From contig NW_027479036.1 of the NCBI RefSeq assembly GCF_051014685.1, positions 124,001 to 188,000 on the forward strand: a stretch of DNA of 64,000 nt, written 5' to 3'. The position numbers were made by a program, and so were the translations under genes. This document shows positions 36,669 to 50,530 of this stretch, one piece after another. The stretch comes from Ptiloglossa arizonensis (Eukaryota > Arthropoda > Insecta > Hymenoptera > Colletidae). The first letter of the stretch is position 1, and the number at the start of each line of letters is the position of its first letter. A model generated the notes under the pieces. That model saw only the letters and a list, made by a program, of their open reading frames with translations, was not told the origin of the DNA and ran no database searches.

Positions 36669-38200
36669 AGACAACAAATTTTTCGCAATTCTGCTGCTCC
36701 AAACCCTTAACCAGAATGGCCTAGGGAAAAAATAAGCATACAATTGTAATCGGGCGAGTATCTACTTTCAGATGCAACAGGAATTTTTGGGTTAGGTCAA
36801 TCCGTTCGCGAGATATGGGAGTTTGAAGCTAAGAAATGGTTCAGAAGACAACAAATTTTTCGCAATTCTGCTGCTCCAAACGCTTAACCAGAATGGCCTA
36901 GGGACAAAATACACATACCGTTGTAATCGGGCGAGTTTCTACTTTCAGATGCAATAGGAATTTTTGGGTTAGGTCAATCCGTTCGCGAGATATGGGAGTT
37001 TGAAGCTAAGAAATTGTTGAGAAGACAACAAATTTTTCGCAATTCTGCTGCTCCAAACGCTTGACCAGAATGGGCTAGGGAAGAAATACACACACCGTTG
37101 TAATCGGGCGAGTTTCTACTTTCAGACGCAAAAGGTATTTTTGGGTTAGGTCAATCCGTTCGCGAGATATGGGAGTTTGAAGCCAAGAAATGGTTGAGAA
37201 GGCAAAAAATTTTTCGCATTTCTGCTGCTCCAAACGCTTAACCAGAATGGCCTAGGGAAAAAATACACATACCGTTGTAATCGGGCGAGTTTCTACTTTT
37301 AGATGCAATAGGAATTTTTGGGTTAGGTCAATCCGTTCGCGAGATGTGGGAGTTTGAAGCCAAGGCATGGTTGAGAAGGCAAACAAATTTTCGCAATTCT
37401 GATGCTCCAAACGCTTAACCAGAATGGCCTAGGGAGAAAATAAACATACCGTTGTAATCGGGCGAGTTTCTACTTTCAGATGCAATAGGAATTTTTGGGT
37501 TAGGTCAATCCGTTCGCGAGATATGGGAGTTTGAAGCTAAGAAATGGTTGAGAAGACAACAAATTTTTCGCAATTCTGCTGCTCCAAACGCTTAACCAGA
37601 GTGGCCTAGGGAAAAAATACACATACCGTTGTAATCGGGCGAGTTTCTACTTTCAGACGCAACAGGAATTTTTGGCTTAGGTCAATCCGTTCGCGAGAAA
37701 TGGGAGTTTGAAGCCAAGAAATGTATCAGAAGGCAAAAAATTTTTCGCAATTCTGCTGCTCCAAACGCTTAACCAGAATGGCCTAGGGAAAAAATACACT
37801 TACCATTGTAATCGGGCAAGTTTCTACGTCCAGACGCTACAGGAATTTTTGGGTTAGGTCAATCCGTTCGCGAGGTATGGGAGTTCGAAGCCAAGAAATG
37901 TTTGAGAAGGCAACAAATTTTTCGCAGTTCTGCTGCTCCAAACGCTTAACCAGAATGGCCCAGGGAAAAAATACACATACCGTTGTAATCGGGCGAGTTT
38001 CTACTTTCAGATGCAATAGGAATTTTTGGGTTAGGGCAATCCGTTCGCGAGATATGGGAGTTTGAAGCTAAGAAATGGTTGAGAAGACAACAAATTTTTC
38101 GCAATTCTGCTGCTCCAAACGCTTAACCAGAATGGCCTAGGGAAAATATACACATACCGATGTAATCGGGCAAGTTTCTACTTTCAGATGCAATAGGAAT
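36669..38200 (+). repeat. Partial, rearranged third copy of the 24/25-monomer block
   Basis: The CCAAACCCTTAACC and AAGCATACAATTG monomers at about 36700-36890 correspond to about 34930 in copy 2. From about 37000 the stretch matches 33460 onward at 3539 bp (20 x 177 - 1), with AAATTGTTGAG, GAGTGGCCTAGGG, TTTTTGGCTTAGG and TGTATCAGAAGG. An internal segment of the block is thus missing. One monomer carries GCAAAAGGTATT instead of GCAACCGGTATT. Confidence 0.8.
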
Positions 38201-41200
38201 TTTTGGGGTAGGTCAATCCGTTCGCGAGATATGGGAGTTTGAAGCTAAGAAATGGTAGAGAAGACAACAAATTTTTCGCACTTCTGCTGCTCCAAACGCT
38301 TAACCAGAATGGCCTAGGGAAAAAATACACATACCGTTGTAATCGGGCGAGTTTCTACTTTCAGATGCAATAGGAATTTTTGGGGTAGGTCAATCCGTTC
38401 GCGAGATATGGGAGTTTGAAGCTAAGAAATGGTAGAGAAGGCGACAAATTTTTCGCAATTCTGCTGCTCCAAACGCTTAACCAGAAGGGCCTAGGGAAAA
38501 AATACACATACCGTTGTAATCGGGCGAGTTTCTACTTTCAGATGCAATAGGAATTTTTGGGGTAGGTCAATCCGTTCGCGAGATATGGGAGTTTGAAGCT
38601 AAGAAATGGTAGAGAAGGCAACAAATTTTTCGCAATTCTGCTGCTCCAAACGCTTAACCAGAATGGCCTAGGAACAAAATACACATACCGTTGTAATGGG
38701 CGAGTTTCTACTTTCAGATGCAACAGGAATTTTTGGGTTAGGTCAATCCGTTCGCGAGATATGGGAGTTTGAAGCTAAGAAATGGTTGAGAAGACAACAA
38801 ATTTTTCGCAATTCTGCTGCTCCAAACGCTTGACCAGAATGGGCTAGGGAAAAAATACACATACCGTTGGAATCGGGCGAGCTTCTACTTTCAGACGCTA
38901 CAGGAATTTTTGGGTTAGGTCAATCCGTTCGCGAGATATGGGAGTTTGAAGCCAAGAAATGGTTGAGAAGGCAAAAAATTTTTCGCACTTCTGCTGCTCC
39001 AAACGCTTCACCAGAGTGGCCTAGGGAAAAAATACACATACCGTTGTAATCGGGCGAGTTTCTACTTTCAGATGCAACAGGAATTTTTGGGTTAGGTCAA
39101 TCCGTTCGCGAGATATGGGAGTTTGAAGCTAAGAAATGGTTGAGAAGACAACAAATTTTTCGCAATTCTGCTGCTCCAAACGCTTGACCAGAATGGGCTG
39201 GGGAAAAAATACACATACCGATGTAATAGGGCGAGTTTCTACTTCCAGACGCTACAGGAATTTTTGGGTTAGGTCAATCCGTTCGCGAAATATGGGAGTT
39301 TGAAGTCAAGGAATGGTTGAGAAGGCAAAAAATTTTTCGCAATTCTGCTGCTCCAAACGCTTAACCAGAATGGCCTAGGGAATAAATACACATACCGTTG
39401 TAATCGGGCGAGTTTCTACTTTCAGATGCAATAGGAATTTTTGGGTTGGTCAATCCGTTCACGAGATATGGGAGTTTGAAGCTAAGAAATGGTAGAGAAG
39501 GCAACAAATTTTTCGCAATTCTGCTGCTCCAAACGCTTAACCAGAATGGCCTAGGGACAAAATACACATACCGTTGTAATCGGGCGAGTTTCTATTTTCA
39601 GATGCAATAGGAATTTTTGGGTTAGGTCAATCCGTTCGCGAGATATGGGAGTTTGAAGCTAAGAAATTGTTGAGAAGACAACAAATTCTTCGCAATTCTG
39701 CTGCTCCAAACGCTTGACCAGAATGGGCTAGGGAAGAAATACACACACCGTTGTAATCGGGCGAGTTTCTACCTTCAGACGCAACAGGTATTTTAGGGTT
39801 AGGTCAATCCGTTCGCGAGATATGGGAGTTTGAAGCCAAGAAATGGTTGAGAAGGCAAAAAATTTTTCGCACTTCTGCTGCTCCAAACGCTTAACCAGAG
39901 TGGCCTAGGGAAAAAAAAAACATACCGTTGTAATCGGGCGAGTTTCTACTTTCGGATGCAATAGGAATTTTTGGGTTAGGTCAATCCGTTCGCGAGATGT
40001 GGGAGTTTGAAGCCAAGGCATGGTTGAGAAGGCAAAAAATTTTTCGCAATTCTGCTGCTCCAAACGCTTGACCAGAATGGGCTAGGGAAGAAATACACAC
40101 ACCGTTGTAATCGGGCGAGTTTCTAACTTCAGACGCAACAGGTATTTTTGGGTTAGGTCAATCCGTTCGCGAGAAATGGGAGTTTGAAGCCAAGAAATGT
40201 ATGAGAAGGCAAAAAATTTTTCGCAATTCTGCTGCTCCAAACGCTTAACCAGAATGGCCTAGGGAAAAAATACACTTACCGTTGTAATCGGGCGAGTTTC
40301 TACGTCCAGACGCTACAGGAATTTTTGGGTTAGGTCAATCCGTTCGCGAGATATGGGAGTTTGAAGCCAAGAAATGTTTGAGAAGGCAACAAATTTTTCG
40401 CAGTTCTGCTGCTCCAAACGCTTGACCAGAATGGGCTAGGGAAGAAATACACACACCGTTGTAATCGGGCGAGTTTCTACCTTCAGACGCAACAGGTATT
40501 TTTGGGTTAGGTCAATCCGTTCGCGAGAAATGGGAGTTTGAAACCAAGAAATGTATGAGAAGGCAAAAAATTTTTCGCAATTCTGCTGCTCCAAACGCTT
40601 AACCAGAATGGCCTAGGGAAAAAATACACTTACCGTTGTAATCGGGCGAGTTTCTACGTCCAGACGCTACAGGAATTTTTGGGTTAGGTCAATCCGTTCG
40701 CGAGATATGGGAGTTTGAAGCCAAGAAATGTTTGAGAAGGCAACAAATTTTTCGCAGTTCTGCTGCTCCAAACGCTTAACCAGAATGGCCCAGGGAAAAA
40801 ATACACATACCATTGGAATCAGGCGAGTTTCTACTTTCAGATGCAATAGGAATTTTTGGGTTAGGTCAATCCGTTCGCGAGATATGGGAGTTTGAAGCCA
40901 AGAAATGGTTGAGAAGACAACAAATTTTTCGCACTTCTGCTGCTCCAAACGCTTAACCAGAATGGCCTAGGGAAAAAATACACATACCGTTGTAATCGGG
41001 CGAGTTTCTACTTTCAGATGCAATAGGAATTTTTGGGTTAGGTCAATCCGTTCGCGAGATATGCGAGTTTGAAGCTAAGAAATGGTTGAGAAGACAACAA
41101 ATTTTTCGCAATTCTGCTGCTCCAAACCCTTAACCAGAATGGCCTAGGGAAAAAATAAGCATACAATTGTAATCGGGCGAGTTTCTACTTTCAGATGCAA

Positions 41201-43300
41201 CAGGAATTTTTGGGTTAGGTCAATGCGTTCGCGAGATATGGGAGTTTGAAGCTAAGAAATGGTTGAGAAGACAACAAATTTTTCGCAATTCTGCTGCTCC
41301 AAACGCTTGACCAGAATGGGCTAGGGAAAAAATACACATACCGTTGGAATCGGGCGAGCTTCTACTTTCAGACGCTACAGGAATTTTTGGGTTAGGTCAA
41401 TCCGTTCGCGAGATATGGGAGTTTGAATCCAAGAAATGGTTGAGAAGGCAAAAAATTTTTCGCACTTCTGCTGCTCCAAACGCTTCACCAGAATGGGCTA
41501 GGGAAAAAATACACATACCGTTGTAATCGGGCGAGTTTCTACTTTCAGATGCAACAGGAATTTTTGGGTTAGGTCAATCCGTTCGCGAGATATGGGAGTT
41601 TGAAGCTAAGAAATGGTTGAGAAGACAACAAATTTTTCGCAATTCTGCTGCTCCAAACGCTTGACCAGATTGGGCTAGGGAAAAAATACACATACCGATG
41701 TAATAGGGCGAGTTTCTACTTTCAGATGCAATAGGAATTTTTGGGTTAGGTCAATCCGTTCGCGAGATATGGGAGTTTGAAGCTAAGAAATGGTTGAGAA
41801 GACAACAAATTTTTCGCACTTCTGCTGCTCCAAACGCTTAACCAGAATGGCCTAGGGAAAAAATACACATACCGTTGTAATGGGCGAGTTTCTACTTTCA
41901 GATGCAACAGGAATTTTTGGGTTAGGTCAATCCGTTCGCGAGATATGGGAGTTTGAAGCTAAGAAATGGTTGAGAAGACAACAAATTTTTCGCAATTCTG
42001 CTGCTCCAAACGCTTGACCAGAATGGGCTAGGGAAAAAATACACATACCGTTGGAATCGGGCGAGCATCTACTTTCAGACGCTACAGGAATTTTTGGGTT
42101 AGGTCAATCCGTTCGCGAGATATGGGAGTTTGAAGCCAAGAAATGGTTGAGAAGGCAAAAAATTTTTCGCACTTCTGCTGCTCCAAACGCTTCACCAGAA
42201 TGGCCTAGGGAAAAAATACACATACCGTTGTAATCGGGCGAGTTTCTACTTTCAGATGCAACAGGAATTTTTGGGTTAGGTCAATCCGTTCGCGAGATAT
42301 GGGAGTTTGAAGCTAAGAAATGGTTGAGAAGACAACAAATTTTTCGCAATTCTGCTGCTCCAAACGCTTGACCAGAATGGGCTGGGGAAAAAATACACAT
42401 ACCGATGTAATAGGACGAGTTTCTACTTCCAGACGCTACAGGAATTTTTGGGTTAGGTCAATCCGTTCGCGAAATATGGGAGTTTGAAGTCAAGGAATGG
42501 TTGAGAAGGCAAAAAATTTTTCGCAATTCTGCTGCTCCAAACGCTTAACCAGAATGGCCTAGGGAATAAATACACATACCGTTGTAATCGGGCGAGTTTC
42601 TACTTTCAGATGCAATAGGAATTTTTGGGTTGGTCAATCCGTTCGCGAGATATGGGAGTTTGAAGCTAAGAAATGGTAGAGAAGGCAACAAATTTTTCGC
42701 AATTCTGCTGCTCCAAACGCTTAACCAGAATGGCCTAGGGACAAAATACACATACCGTTGTAATCGGGCGAGTTTCTACTTTCAGATGCAATAGGAATTT
42801 TTGGGTTAGGTCAATCCGTTCGCGAGATATGGGAGTTTGAAACTAAGAAATTGTTGAGAAGACAACAAATTTTTCGCAATTCTGCTGCTCCAAACGCTTG
42901 ACCAGAATGGGCTAGGGAAGAAATACACACACCGTTGTAATCGGGCGAGTTTCTACCTTCAGACGCAACAGGTATTTTTGGGTTAGGTCAATCCGTTCGC
43001 TAGATATGGGAGTTTGAAGCCAAGAAATGGTTGAGAAGGCAAAAAATTTTTCGCAATTCTGCTGCTCCAAACCCTTAACCAGAATGGCCTAGGGAAAAAA
43101 TAAGCATACAATTGTAATCGGGCGAGTTTCTACTTTCAGATGCAACAGGAATTTTTGGGTTAGGTCAATCCGTTCGCGAGATATGGGAGTTTGAAGCTAA
43201 GAAATGGTTGAGAAGACAACAAATTTTTCGCAATTCTGCTGCTCCAAACGCTTGACCAGAATGGGCTAGGGAAAAAATACACATACCGTTGGAATCGGGC
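38201..43300 (+). repeat. Mosaic satellite stretch with 18-monomer duplication
   Basis: Positions about 38690-39570 recur at about 41870-42750 with a shift of 3184 bp (18 x 177 - 2). Markers are GTAATGGGCGAG (one C lost, 38695 and 41879), CCGTTGGAATCGGGCGAG, CTGGGGAAAAAATAC with GATGTAATAGG, and GGGTTGGTCAATCC (two bases lost). The GTTGGAATC monomer also recurs at 41339 and 42046 (707 bp, 4 monomers). It contains no gene; open frames here are satellite artefacts. Confidence 0.82.
39911..39920 (+). other. 10-base A run replacing AAAAAATACA
   Basis: The usual A6 run followed by TACACATACC becomes A10 followed by CATACC, with no change in unit length. The same rare form is at 45750-45759, exactly 5839 bp (33 monomers) away, which marks shared descent of the two segments. 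Confidence 0.8.
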
Positions 43301-46300
43301 GAGCTTCTACTTTCAGACGCTACAGGAATTTTTGGGTTAGGTCAATCCGCTCGAGAGATATGGGAGTTTGAATCCAAGAAATGGTTGAGAAGACAACAAA
43401 TTTTTCGCACTTCTGCTGCTCCAAACGCTTAACCAGAATGGCCTAGGGAAAAAATACACATACCGCTGTAATCGCGCGAGTTTCTACTTTCAGATGCAAC
43501 AGGAATTTTTGGGTTAGGTCAATCCATTCGCGAGATATGGGAGTTTGAAGCCAAGAAATGGTTGAGAAGGCAAAAAATTTTTCGCAATTCTGCTGCTCCA
43601 AACGCTTAACCAGAATGGCCTAGTGAAAAAATACACATACCGTTGTAATCGGGCGAGTCTCTACTTTCAGATGCAACAGGAATTTTTGGGTTAGTTCAAT
43701 CCGTTCGCGAGATATGGGAGTTTGAAGCTAAGAAATGGTTGAGAAGGCAGGAAATTTTTCGCAATTCTGCTGCTCCAAACGCTTAACCAGAATGGCCTAG
43801 GGGAAAAATAAACATACCGTTGTAATTGGGCGAGTTTCTACTTTCAGATGCAATAGGAATTTTTGGGTTAGGTCAATCCGTTCGCGAGATATGGGAGTTT
43901 GAAGCTAAGAAATGGTTGAGAAGACAACAAATTTTTCGCAATTCTGCTGCTCCAAACGCTTAACCAGAGTGGCCTAGGGAAAAAATACACATACCGTCGT
44001 AATCGGGCGAGTTTCTACTTTCAGACGCAACAGGAATTTTTGGCTTAGGTCAATCCGTTCGCGAGATATGGGAGTTTGAAGCCAAGAAATGGTTGAGAAG
44101 GCAAAAAATTTTTCGCACTTCTGCTGCTCCAAACGCTTAACCAGGGTGGCCTAGGGAAAAAATACACATACCGTTGTAATCGGGCGAGTTTCTACTTTCA
44201 GATGCAATAGGAATTTTTGGGTTAGGTCAATCCGTTCGCGAGAAATGGGAGTTTGAAGCCAAGAAATGTATGAGAAGGCAAAAAATTTTTCGCAATTCTG
44301 CTGCTCCAAACGCTTAACCAGAATGGCCTAGGGAAAAAATACACTTACCGTTGTAATCGGGCGAGTTTCTACGTCCAGACGCTACAGGAATTTTTGGGTT
44401 AGGTCAATCCGTTCGCGAGATATGGAAGTTTGAAGCCAAGAAATGTTTGAGAAGGCAACAAATTTTTCGCAGTTCTGCTGCTCCAAACGCTTAACCAGAA
44501 TGGCCCAGGGAAAAAATACACATACCATTGGAATCAGGCGAGTTTCTACTTTCAGATGCAATAGGAATTTTTGGGTTAGGTCAATCCGTTCGCGAGATAT
44601 GGGAGTTTGAAGCTAAGAAATGGTTGAGAAGACAACAAATTTTTCGCACTTCTGCTGCTCCAAACGCTTAACCAGAATGGCCTAGGGAACAAATACACAT
44701 ACCGTTCTAATCGGGCGAGTTTCTACTTTCAGATGCAATAGGAATTTTTGGGTTAGGTCAATCCGTTCGCGAGATATGCGAGTTTGAAGCTAAGAAATGG
44801 TTGAGAAGACAACAAATTTTTCGCAATTCTGCTGCTCCAAACCCTTAACCAGAATGGCCTAGGGAAAAAATAAGCATACAGTTGTAATCGGGCGAGTTTC
44901 TACTTTCAGATGCAACAGGAATTTTTGGGTTAGGTCAATCCGTTCGCGAGATATGGGAGTTTGAATCTAAGAAATGGTTGAGAAGACAACAAATTTTTCG
45001 CAATTCTGCTGCTCCAAACGCTTCACCAGAATGGGCTAGGGAAAAAATACACATACCGTTGGAATCGGGCGAGCTTCTACTTTCAGACGCTACAGGAATT
45101 TTTGGGTTAGGTCAATCCGTTCGAGAGATATGGGAGTTTGAAGCCAAGAAATGGTTGAGAAGGCAAAAAATTTTTCGCACTTCTGCTGCTCCAAACGCTT
45201 CACCAGAATAGCCTAGGGAAAAAATACACATACCGTTGTAATCGGGCGAGGTTCTACTTTCAGATGCAACAGGAATTTTTGGGTTAGGTCAATCCGTTCG
45301 CGAGATATGGGAGTTTGAAGCTAAGAAATGGTTGAGAAGACAACAAATTTTTCGCAATTCTGCTGCTCCAAACGCTTGACCAGAATGGCCTAGGGAAAAA
45401 ATAAACATACCGTTGTAATTGGGCGAGTTTCTACTTTCAGATGCAATAGGAATTTTTGGGTTAGGTCAATCCGTTCGCGAGATATGGGAGTTTGAAGCTA
45501 AGAAATGGTTGAGAAGACAACAAATTTTTCGCAATTCTGCTGCTCCAAACGCTTGACCAGAATGGGCTAGGGAAGAAATACACACACCGTTGTAATCGGG
45601 CGAGTTTCTACCTTCAGACGCAACAGGTATTTTAGGGTTAGGTCAATCCGTTCGCGAGATATGGGAGTTTGAAGCCAAGAAATGGTTGAGAAGGCAAAAA
45701 ATTTTTCGCACTTCTGCTCCCCCAAACGCTTAACCAGAGTGGCCTAGGGAAAAAAAAAACATACCGTTGCAATCGGGCGAGTTTCTACTTTCGGATGCAA
45801 TAGGAATTTTTGGGTTAGGTCAATCCGTTCGCGAGATGTGGGAGTTTGAAGCCAAGGCATGGTTGAGAAGGCAAAAAATTTTTCGCAATTCTGCTGCTCC
45901 AAACGCTTGACCAGAATGGGCTAGGGAAGAAATACACACACCGTTGTAATCGGGCGAGTTTCTACCTTCAGACGCAACAGGTATTTTTGGGTTAGGTCAA
46001 TCCGTTCGCGAGAAATGGGAGTTTGAAGCCAAGAAATGTATGAGAAGGCAAAAAATTTTTCGCAATTCTGCTGCTCCAAACGCTTAACCAGAATGGCCTA
46101 GGGAAAAAATACACTTACCGTTGTAATCGGGCGAGTTTCTACGTCCAGACGCTACAGGAATTTTTGGGTTAGGTCAATCCGTTCGCGAGATATGGGAGTT
46201 TGAAGCCAATAAATGTTTGAGAAGGCAACAAATTTTTCGCAGTTCTGCTGCTCCAAACGCTTAACCAGAATGGCCCAGGGAAAAAATACACATACCATTG

Positions 46301-49300
46301 GAATCAGGCGAGTTTCTACTTTCAGATGCAATAGGAATTTTTGGGTTAGGTCAATCTGTTCGCGAGATATGGGAGTTTGAAGCTAAGAAATGGTTGAGAA
46401 GACAACAAATTTTTCGCACTTCTGCTGCTCCAAACGCTTAACCAGAATGGCCTAGGGAAAAAATACACATACCGTTGTAATCGGGCGAGTTTCTACTTTC
46501 AGATGCAATAGGAATTTTTGGGTTAGGTCAATCCGTTCGCGAGATATGCGAGTTTGAAGCTAAGAAATGGTTGAGAAGACAACAAATTTTTCGCAATTCT
46601 GCTGCTCCAAACCCTTAACCAGAATGGCCTAGGGAAAAAATAAGCATACAATTGTAATCGGGCGAGTTTCTACTTTCAGATGCAACAGGAATTTTTGGGT
46701 TAGGTCAATCCGTTCGCGAGATATGGGAGTTTGAAGCTAAGAAATGGTTGAGAAGACAACAAATTTTTCGCAATTCTGCTGCTCCAAACGCTTGACCAGA
46801 ATGGGCTAGGGAAAAAATACACATACCGTTGGAATCGGGCGAGCTTCTACTTTCAGACGCTACAGGAATTTTTGGGTTAGGTCAATCCGTTCGAGAGATA
46901 TGGGAGTTTGAAGCCAAGAAATGGTTGAGAAGGCAAAAAATTTTTCGCACTTCTGCTGCTCCAAACGCTTCACCAGAATGGCCTAGGGAAAAAATACACA
47001 TACCGTTGTAATCGGGCGAGTTTCTACTTTCAGATGCAACAGGAATTTTTGGGTTAGGTCAATCCGTTCGCGAGATATGGGAGTTTGAAGCTAAGAAATG
47101 GTTGAGAAGACAACAAATTTTTCGCAATTCTGCTGCTCCAAACGCTTGACCAGATTGGGCTAGGGAAAAAATACACATACCGATGTAATAGGGCGAGTTT
47201 CTACTTTCAGATGCAATAGGAATTTTTGGGTTAGGTCAATCCGTTCGCGAGATATGGGAGTTTGAAGCTAAGAAATGGTTGAGAAGACAACAAATTTTTC
47301 GCACTTCTGCTGCTCCAAACGCTTAACCAGAATGGCCTAGGGAAAAAATACACATACCGTTGTAATCGGGCGAGTTTCTACTTTCAGATGCAATAGGAAT
47401 TTTTGGGGTAGGTCAATCCGTTCGCGAGATATGGTAGTTTGAAGCTAAGAAATGGTAGAGAAGGCGACAAATTTTTCGCCATTCTGCTGCTCCAAACGCT
47501 TAACCAGAATGGCCTAGGGAAAAAATACACATACCGTTGTAATCGGGCGAGTTTCTACTTTCAGATGCAATAGGAATTTTTGGGGTAGGTCAATCCGTTC
47601 GCGAGATATGGGAGTTTGAAGCTAAGAAATGGTAGAGAAGGCAACAAATTTTTCGCAATTCTGCTGCCCCAAACGCTTAACCAGAATGGCCTAGGAACAA
47701 AACACCCATACCGTTGTAATGGGCGAGTTTCTACTTTCAGATGCAACAGGAATTTTTGGGTTAGGTCAATCCGTTCGCGAGATATGGGAGTTTGAAGCTA
47801 AGAAATGGTTGAGAAGACAACAAATTTTTCGCAATTCTGCTGCTCCAAACGCTTGACCAGAATGGGCTAGGGAAAAAATACACATACCGTTGGAATCGGG
47901 CGAGCTTCTACTTTCAGACGCTACAGGAATTTTTGGGTTAGGTCAATCCGTTCGCGAGATATGGGAGTTTGAAGCCAAGAAATGGTTGAGAAGGCAAAAA
48001 ATTTTTCGCACTTCTGCTGCTCCAAACGCTTCACCAGAATGGCCTAGGGAAAAAATACACATAGCGTTGTAATCGGGCGAGTTTCTACTTTCAGATGCAA
48101 CAGGAATTTTTGGGTTAGGTCAATCCGTTCGCGAGATATGGGAGTTTGAAGCTAAGAAATGGTTGAGAAGACAACAAATTTTTCGCAATTCTGCTGCTCC
48201 AAACGCTTGACCAGAATGGGCTGGGGAAAAAATACACATACCGATGTAATAGGACGAGTTTCTACTTCCAGACGCTACAGGAATTTTTGGGTTAGGTCAA
48301 TCCGTTCGCGAAATATGGGAGTTTGAAGTCAAGGAATGGTTGAGAAGGCAAAAAATTTTTCGCAATTCTGCTGCTCCAAACGCTTAACCAGAATGGCCTA
48401 GGGAATAAATACACATACCGTTGTAATCGGGCGAGTTTCTACTTTCAGATGCAATAGGAATTTTTGGGTTGGTCAATCCGTTCGCGAGATATGGGAGTTT
48501 GAAGCTAAGAAATGGTAGAGAAGGCAACAAATTTTTCGCAATTCTGCTGCTCCAAACGCTTAACCAGAATGGCCTAGGGACAAAATACACATACCGTTGT
48601 AATCGGGCGAGTTTCTACTTTCAGATGCAATAGGAATTTTTGGGTTAGGTCAATCCGTTCGCGAGATATGGGAGTTTGAAACTAAGAAATTGTTGAGAAG
48701 ACAACAAATTTTTCGCAATTCTGCTGCTCCAAACGCTTGACCAGAATGGGCTAGGGAAGAAATACACACACCGTTGTAATCGGGCGAGGTTCTACTTTCA
48801 GATGCAACAGGAATTTTTGGGTTAGGTCAATCCGTTCGCGAGATATGGGAGTTTGAAGCTAAGAAATGGTTGAGAAGACAACAAATTTTTCGCAATTCTG
48901 CTGCTCCAAACGCTTGACCAGAATGGGCTAGGGAAAAAATACACATACCGATGTAATAGGGCGAGTTTCTACTTCCAGACGCTACAGGAATTTTTGGGTT
49001 AGGTCAATCCGTTCGCGAGATATGGGAGTTTGAAGCCAAGAAATGGTTGAGAAGGCAAAAAATTTTTCGCAATTCTGCTGCTCCAAACGCTGAACCAGAA
49101 TGGCCTAGGGAAAAAATACACATACCGCTGTAATCGCGCGAGTTTCTACTTTCAGATGCAACAGGAATTTTTGGGTTAGGTCAATCCATTCGCGAGATAT
49201 GGGAGTTTGAAGCCAAGAAATGGTTGAGAAGGCAAAAAATTTTTCGCAATTCTGCTGCTCCAAACGCTTAACCAGAATGGCCTAGTGAAAAAATACACAT

Positions 49301-50530
49301 ACCGTTGTAATCGGGCGAGTCTCTACTTTCAGATGCAACAGGAATTTTTGGGTAAGTTCAATCCGTTCGCGAGATATGGGAGTTTGAAGCTAAGAAATGG
49401 TTGAGAAGGCAGGAAATTTTTCGCAATTCTGCTGCTCCAAACGCTTAACCAGAATGGCCTAGGGGAAAAATAAACATACCGTTGTAATTGGGCGAGTTTC
49501 TACTTTCAGATGCAATAGGAATTTTTGGGTTAGGTCAATCCGTTCGCGAGATATGGGAGTTTGAAGCTAAGAAATGTTTGAGAAGACAACAAATTTTTCG
49601 CAATTCTGCTGCTCCAAACGCTTAACCAGAGTCGCCTAGGGAAAAAATACACATACCGTCGTAATCGGGCGAGTTTCTACTTTCAGACGCAACAGGAATT
49701 TTTGGCTTAGGTCAATCCGTTCGCGAGAAATGGCAGTTTGAAGCCAAGAAATGTATGAGAAGGCAAAAAATTTTTCGCAATTCTGCTGCTCCAAACGCTT
49801 AACCAGAATGGCCTAGGGAAAAAATACACTTACCGTTGTAATCGGGCGAGTTTCTACGCCCAGACGCTACAGGAATTTTTGGGTTAGGTCAATCCGTTCG
49901 CGAGATATGGGAGTTTGAAGCTAAGAAATGGTTGAGAAGGCAGAAAATTTTTCGCAATTCTGCTGCTCCAAACGCTTAACCAGAATGGCCTAGGGAAAAA
50001 ATAAACATACCGTTGTAATTGGGCGAGTTTCTACTTTCAGATGCAACAGGAATTTTTGGGTTAGGTCAATCCGTTCGCGAGATATGGGAGTTTGAAGCTA
50101 AGAAATGGTTGAGAAGACAACAAATTTTTCGCAATTCTGCTGCTCCAAACGCTTAACCAGAATGGCCTAGGGAATAAATACACATACCGTTGTAATCGGG
50201 CGAGTTTCTACTTTCAGATGCAATAGGAATTTTTGGGTTGGTCAATCCGTTCGCGAGATATGGGAGTTTGAAGCTAAGAAATGGTAGAGAAGGCAACAAA
50301 TTTTTCGCAATTCTGCTGCTCCAAACGCTTAACCAGAATGGCCTAGGGACAAAATACACATACCGTTGTAATCGGGCGAGTTTCTACTTTCAGATGCAAT
50401 AGGAATTTTTGGGTTAGGTCAATCCGTTCGCGAGATATGGGAGTTTGAAGCTAAGAAATGGTTGAGAAGACAACAAATTTTTCGCACTTCTGCTGCTCCA
50501 AACGCTTAACCAGAATGGCCTAGGGAACAA
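43301..50530 (+). repeat. Mosaic satellite stretch with 10- and 33-monomer duplications
   Basis: About 44240-45200 recurs at 46010-46980 at 1770 bp (10 monomers), with TTCGAGAGATATGGG and ACCATTGGAATCAGG as markers. About 42050-43000 recurs at 47890-48840 at 5839 bp (33 monomers). About 43440-44060 recurs near 49105-49720 at about 5662 bp (32 monomers), with GGCAGGAAATTTTTCGC at 43747 and 49409. The changed shift means one monomer was lost or gained. A 10-base A run is shared by 39911 and 45750 at the same 5839 bp. Confidence 0.82.
45750..45759 (+). other. 10-base A run, second copy
   Basis: Same A10 variant as at 39911. It is followed by CATACCGTTGCAATC, where the first copy has GTTGTAATC, and preceded by TCTGCTCCCCCAAAC instead of TCTGCTGCTCCAAAC. 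The two copies have therefore diverged slightly since duplication. Confidence 0.8.

Noticed and set aside
40667..40948. 93-codon minus-strand open frame
   Set aside because: Same periodic minus-strand frame of the satellite, opened by GCCAAG and GGCCCAGGG variants in adjacent monomers. Not a gene.
44978..45211. 77-codon plus-strand frame across two monomers
   Set aside because: It depends on CTTCACC occurring in two successive monomers and a GTTGGAATC variant. It ends at a variant TAG in GAATAGCC. No evidence of selection.
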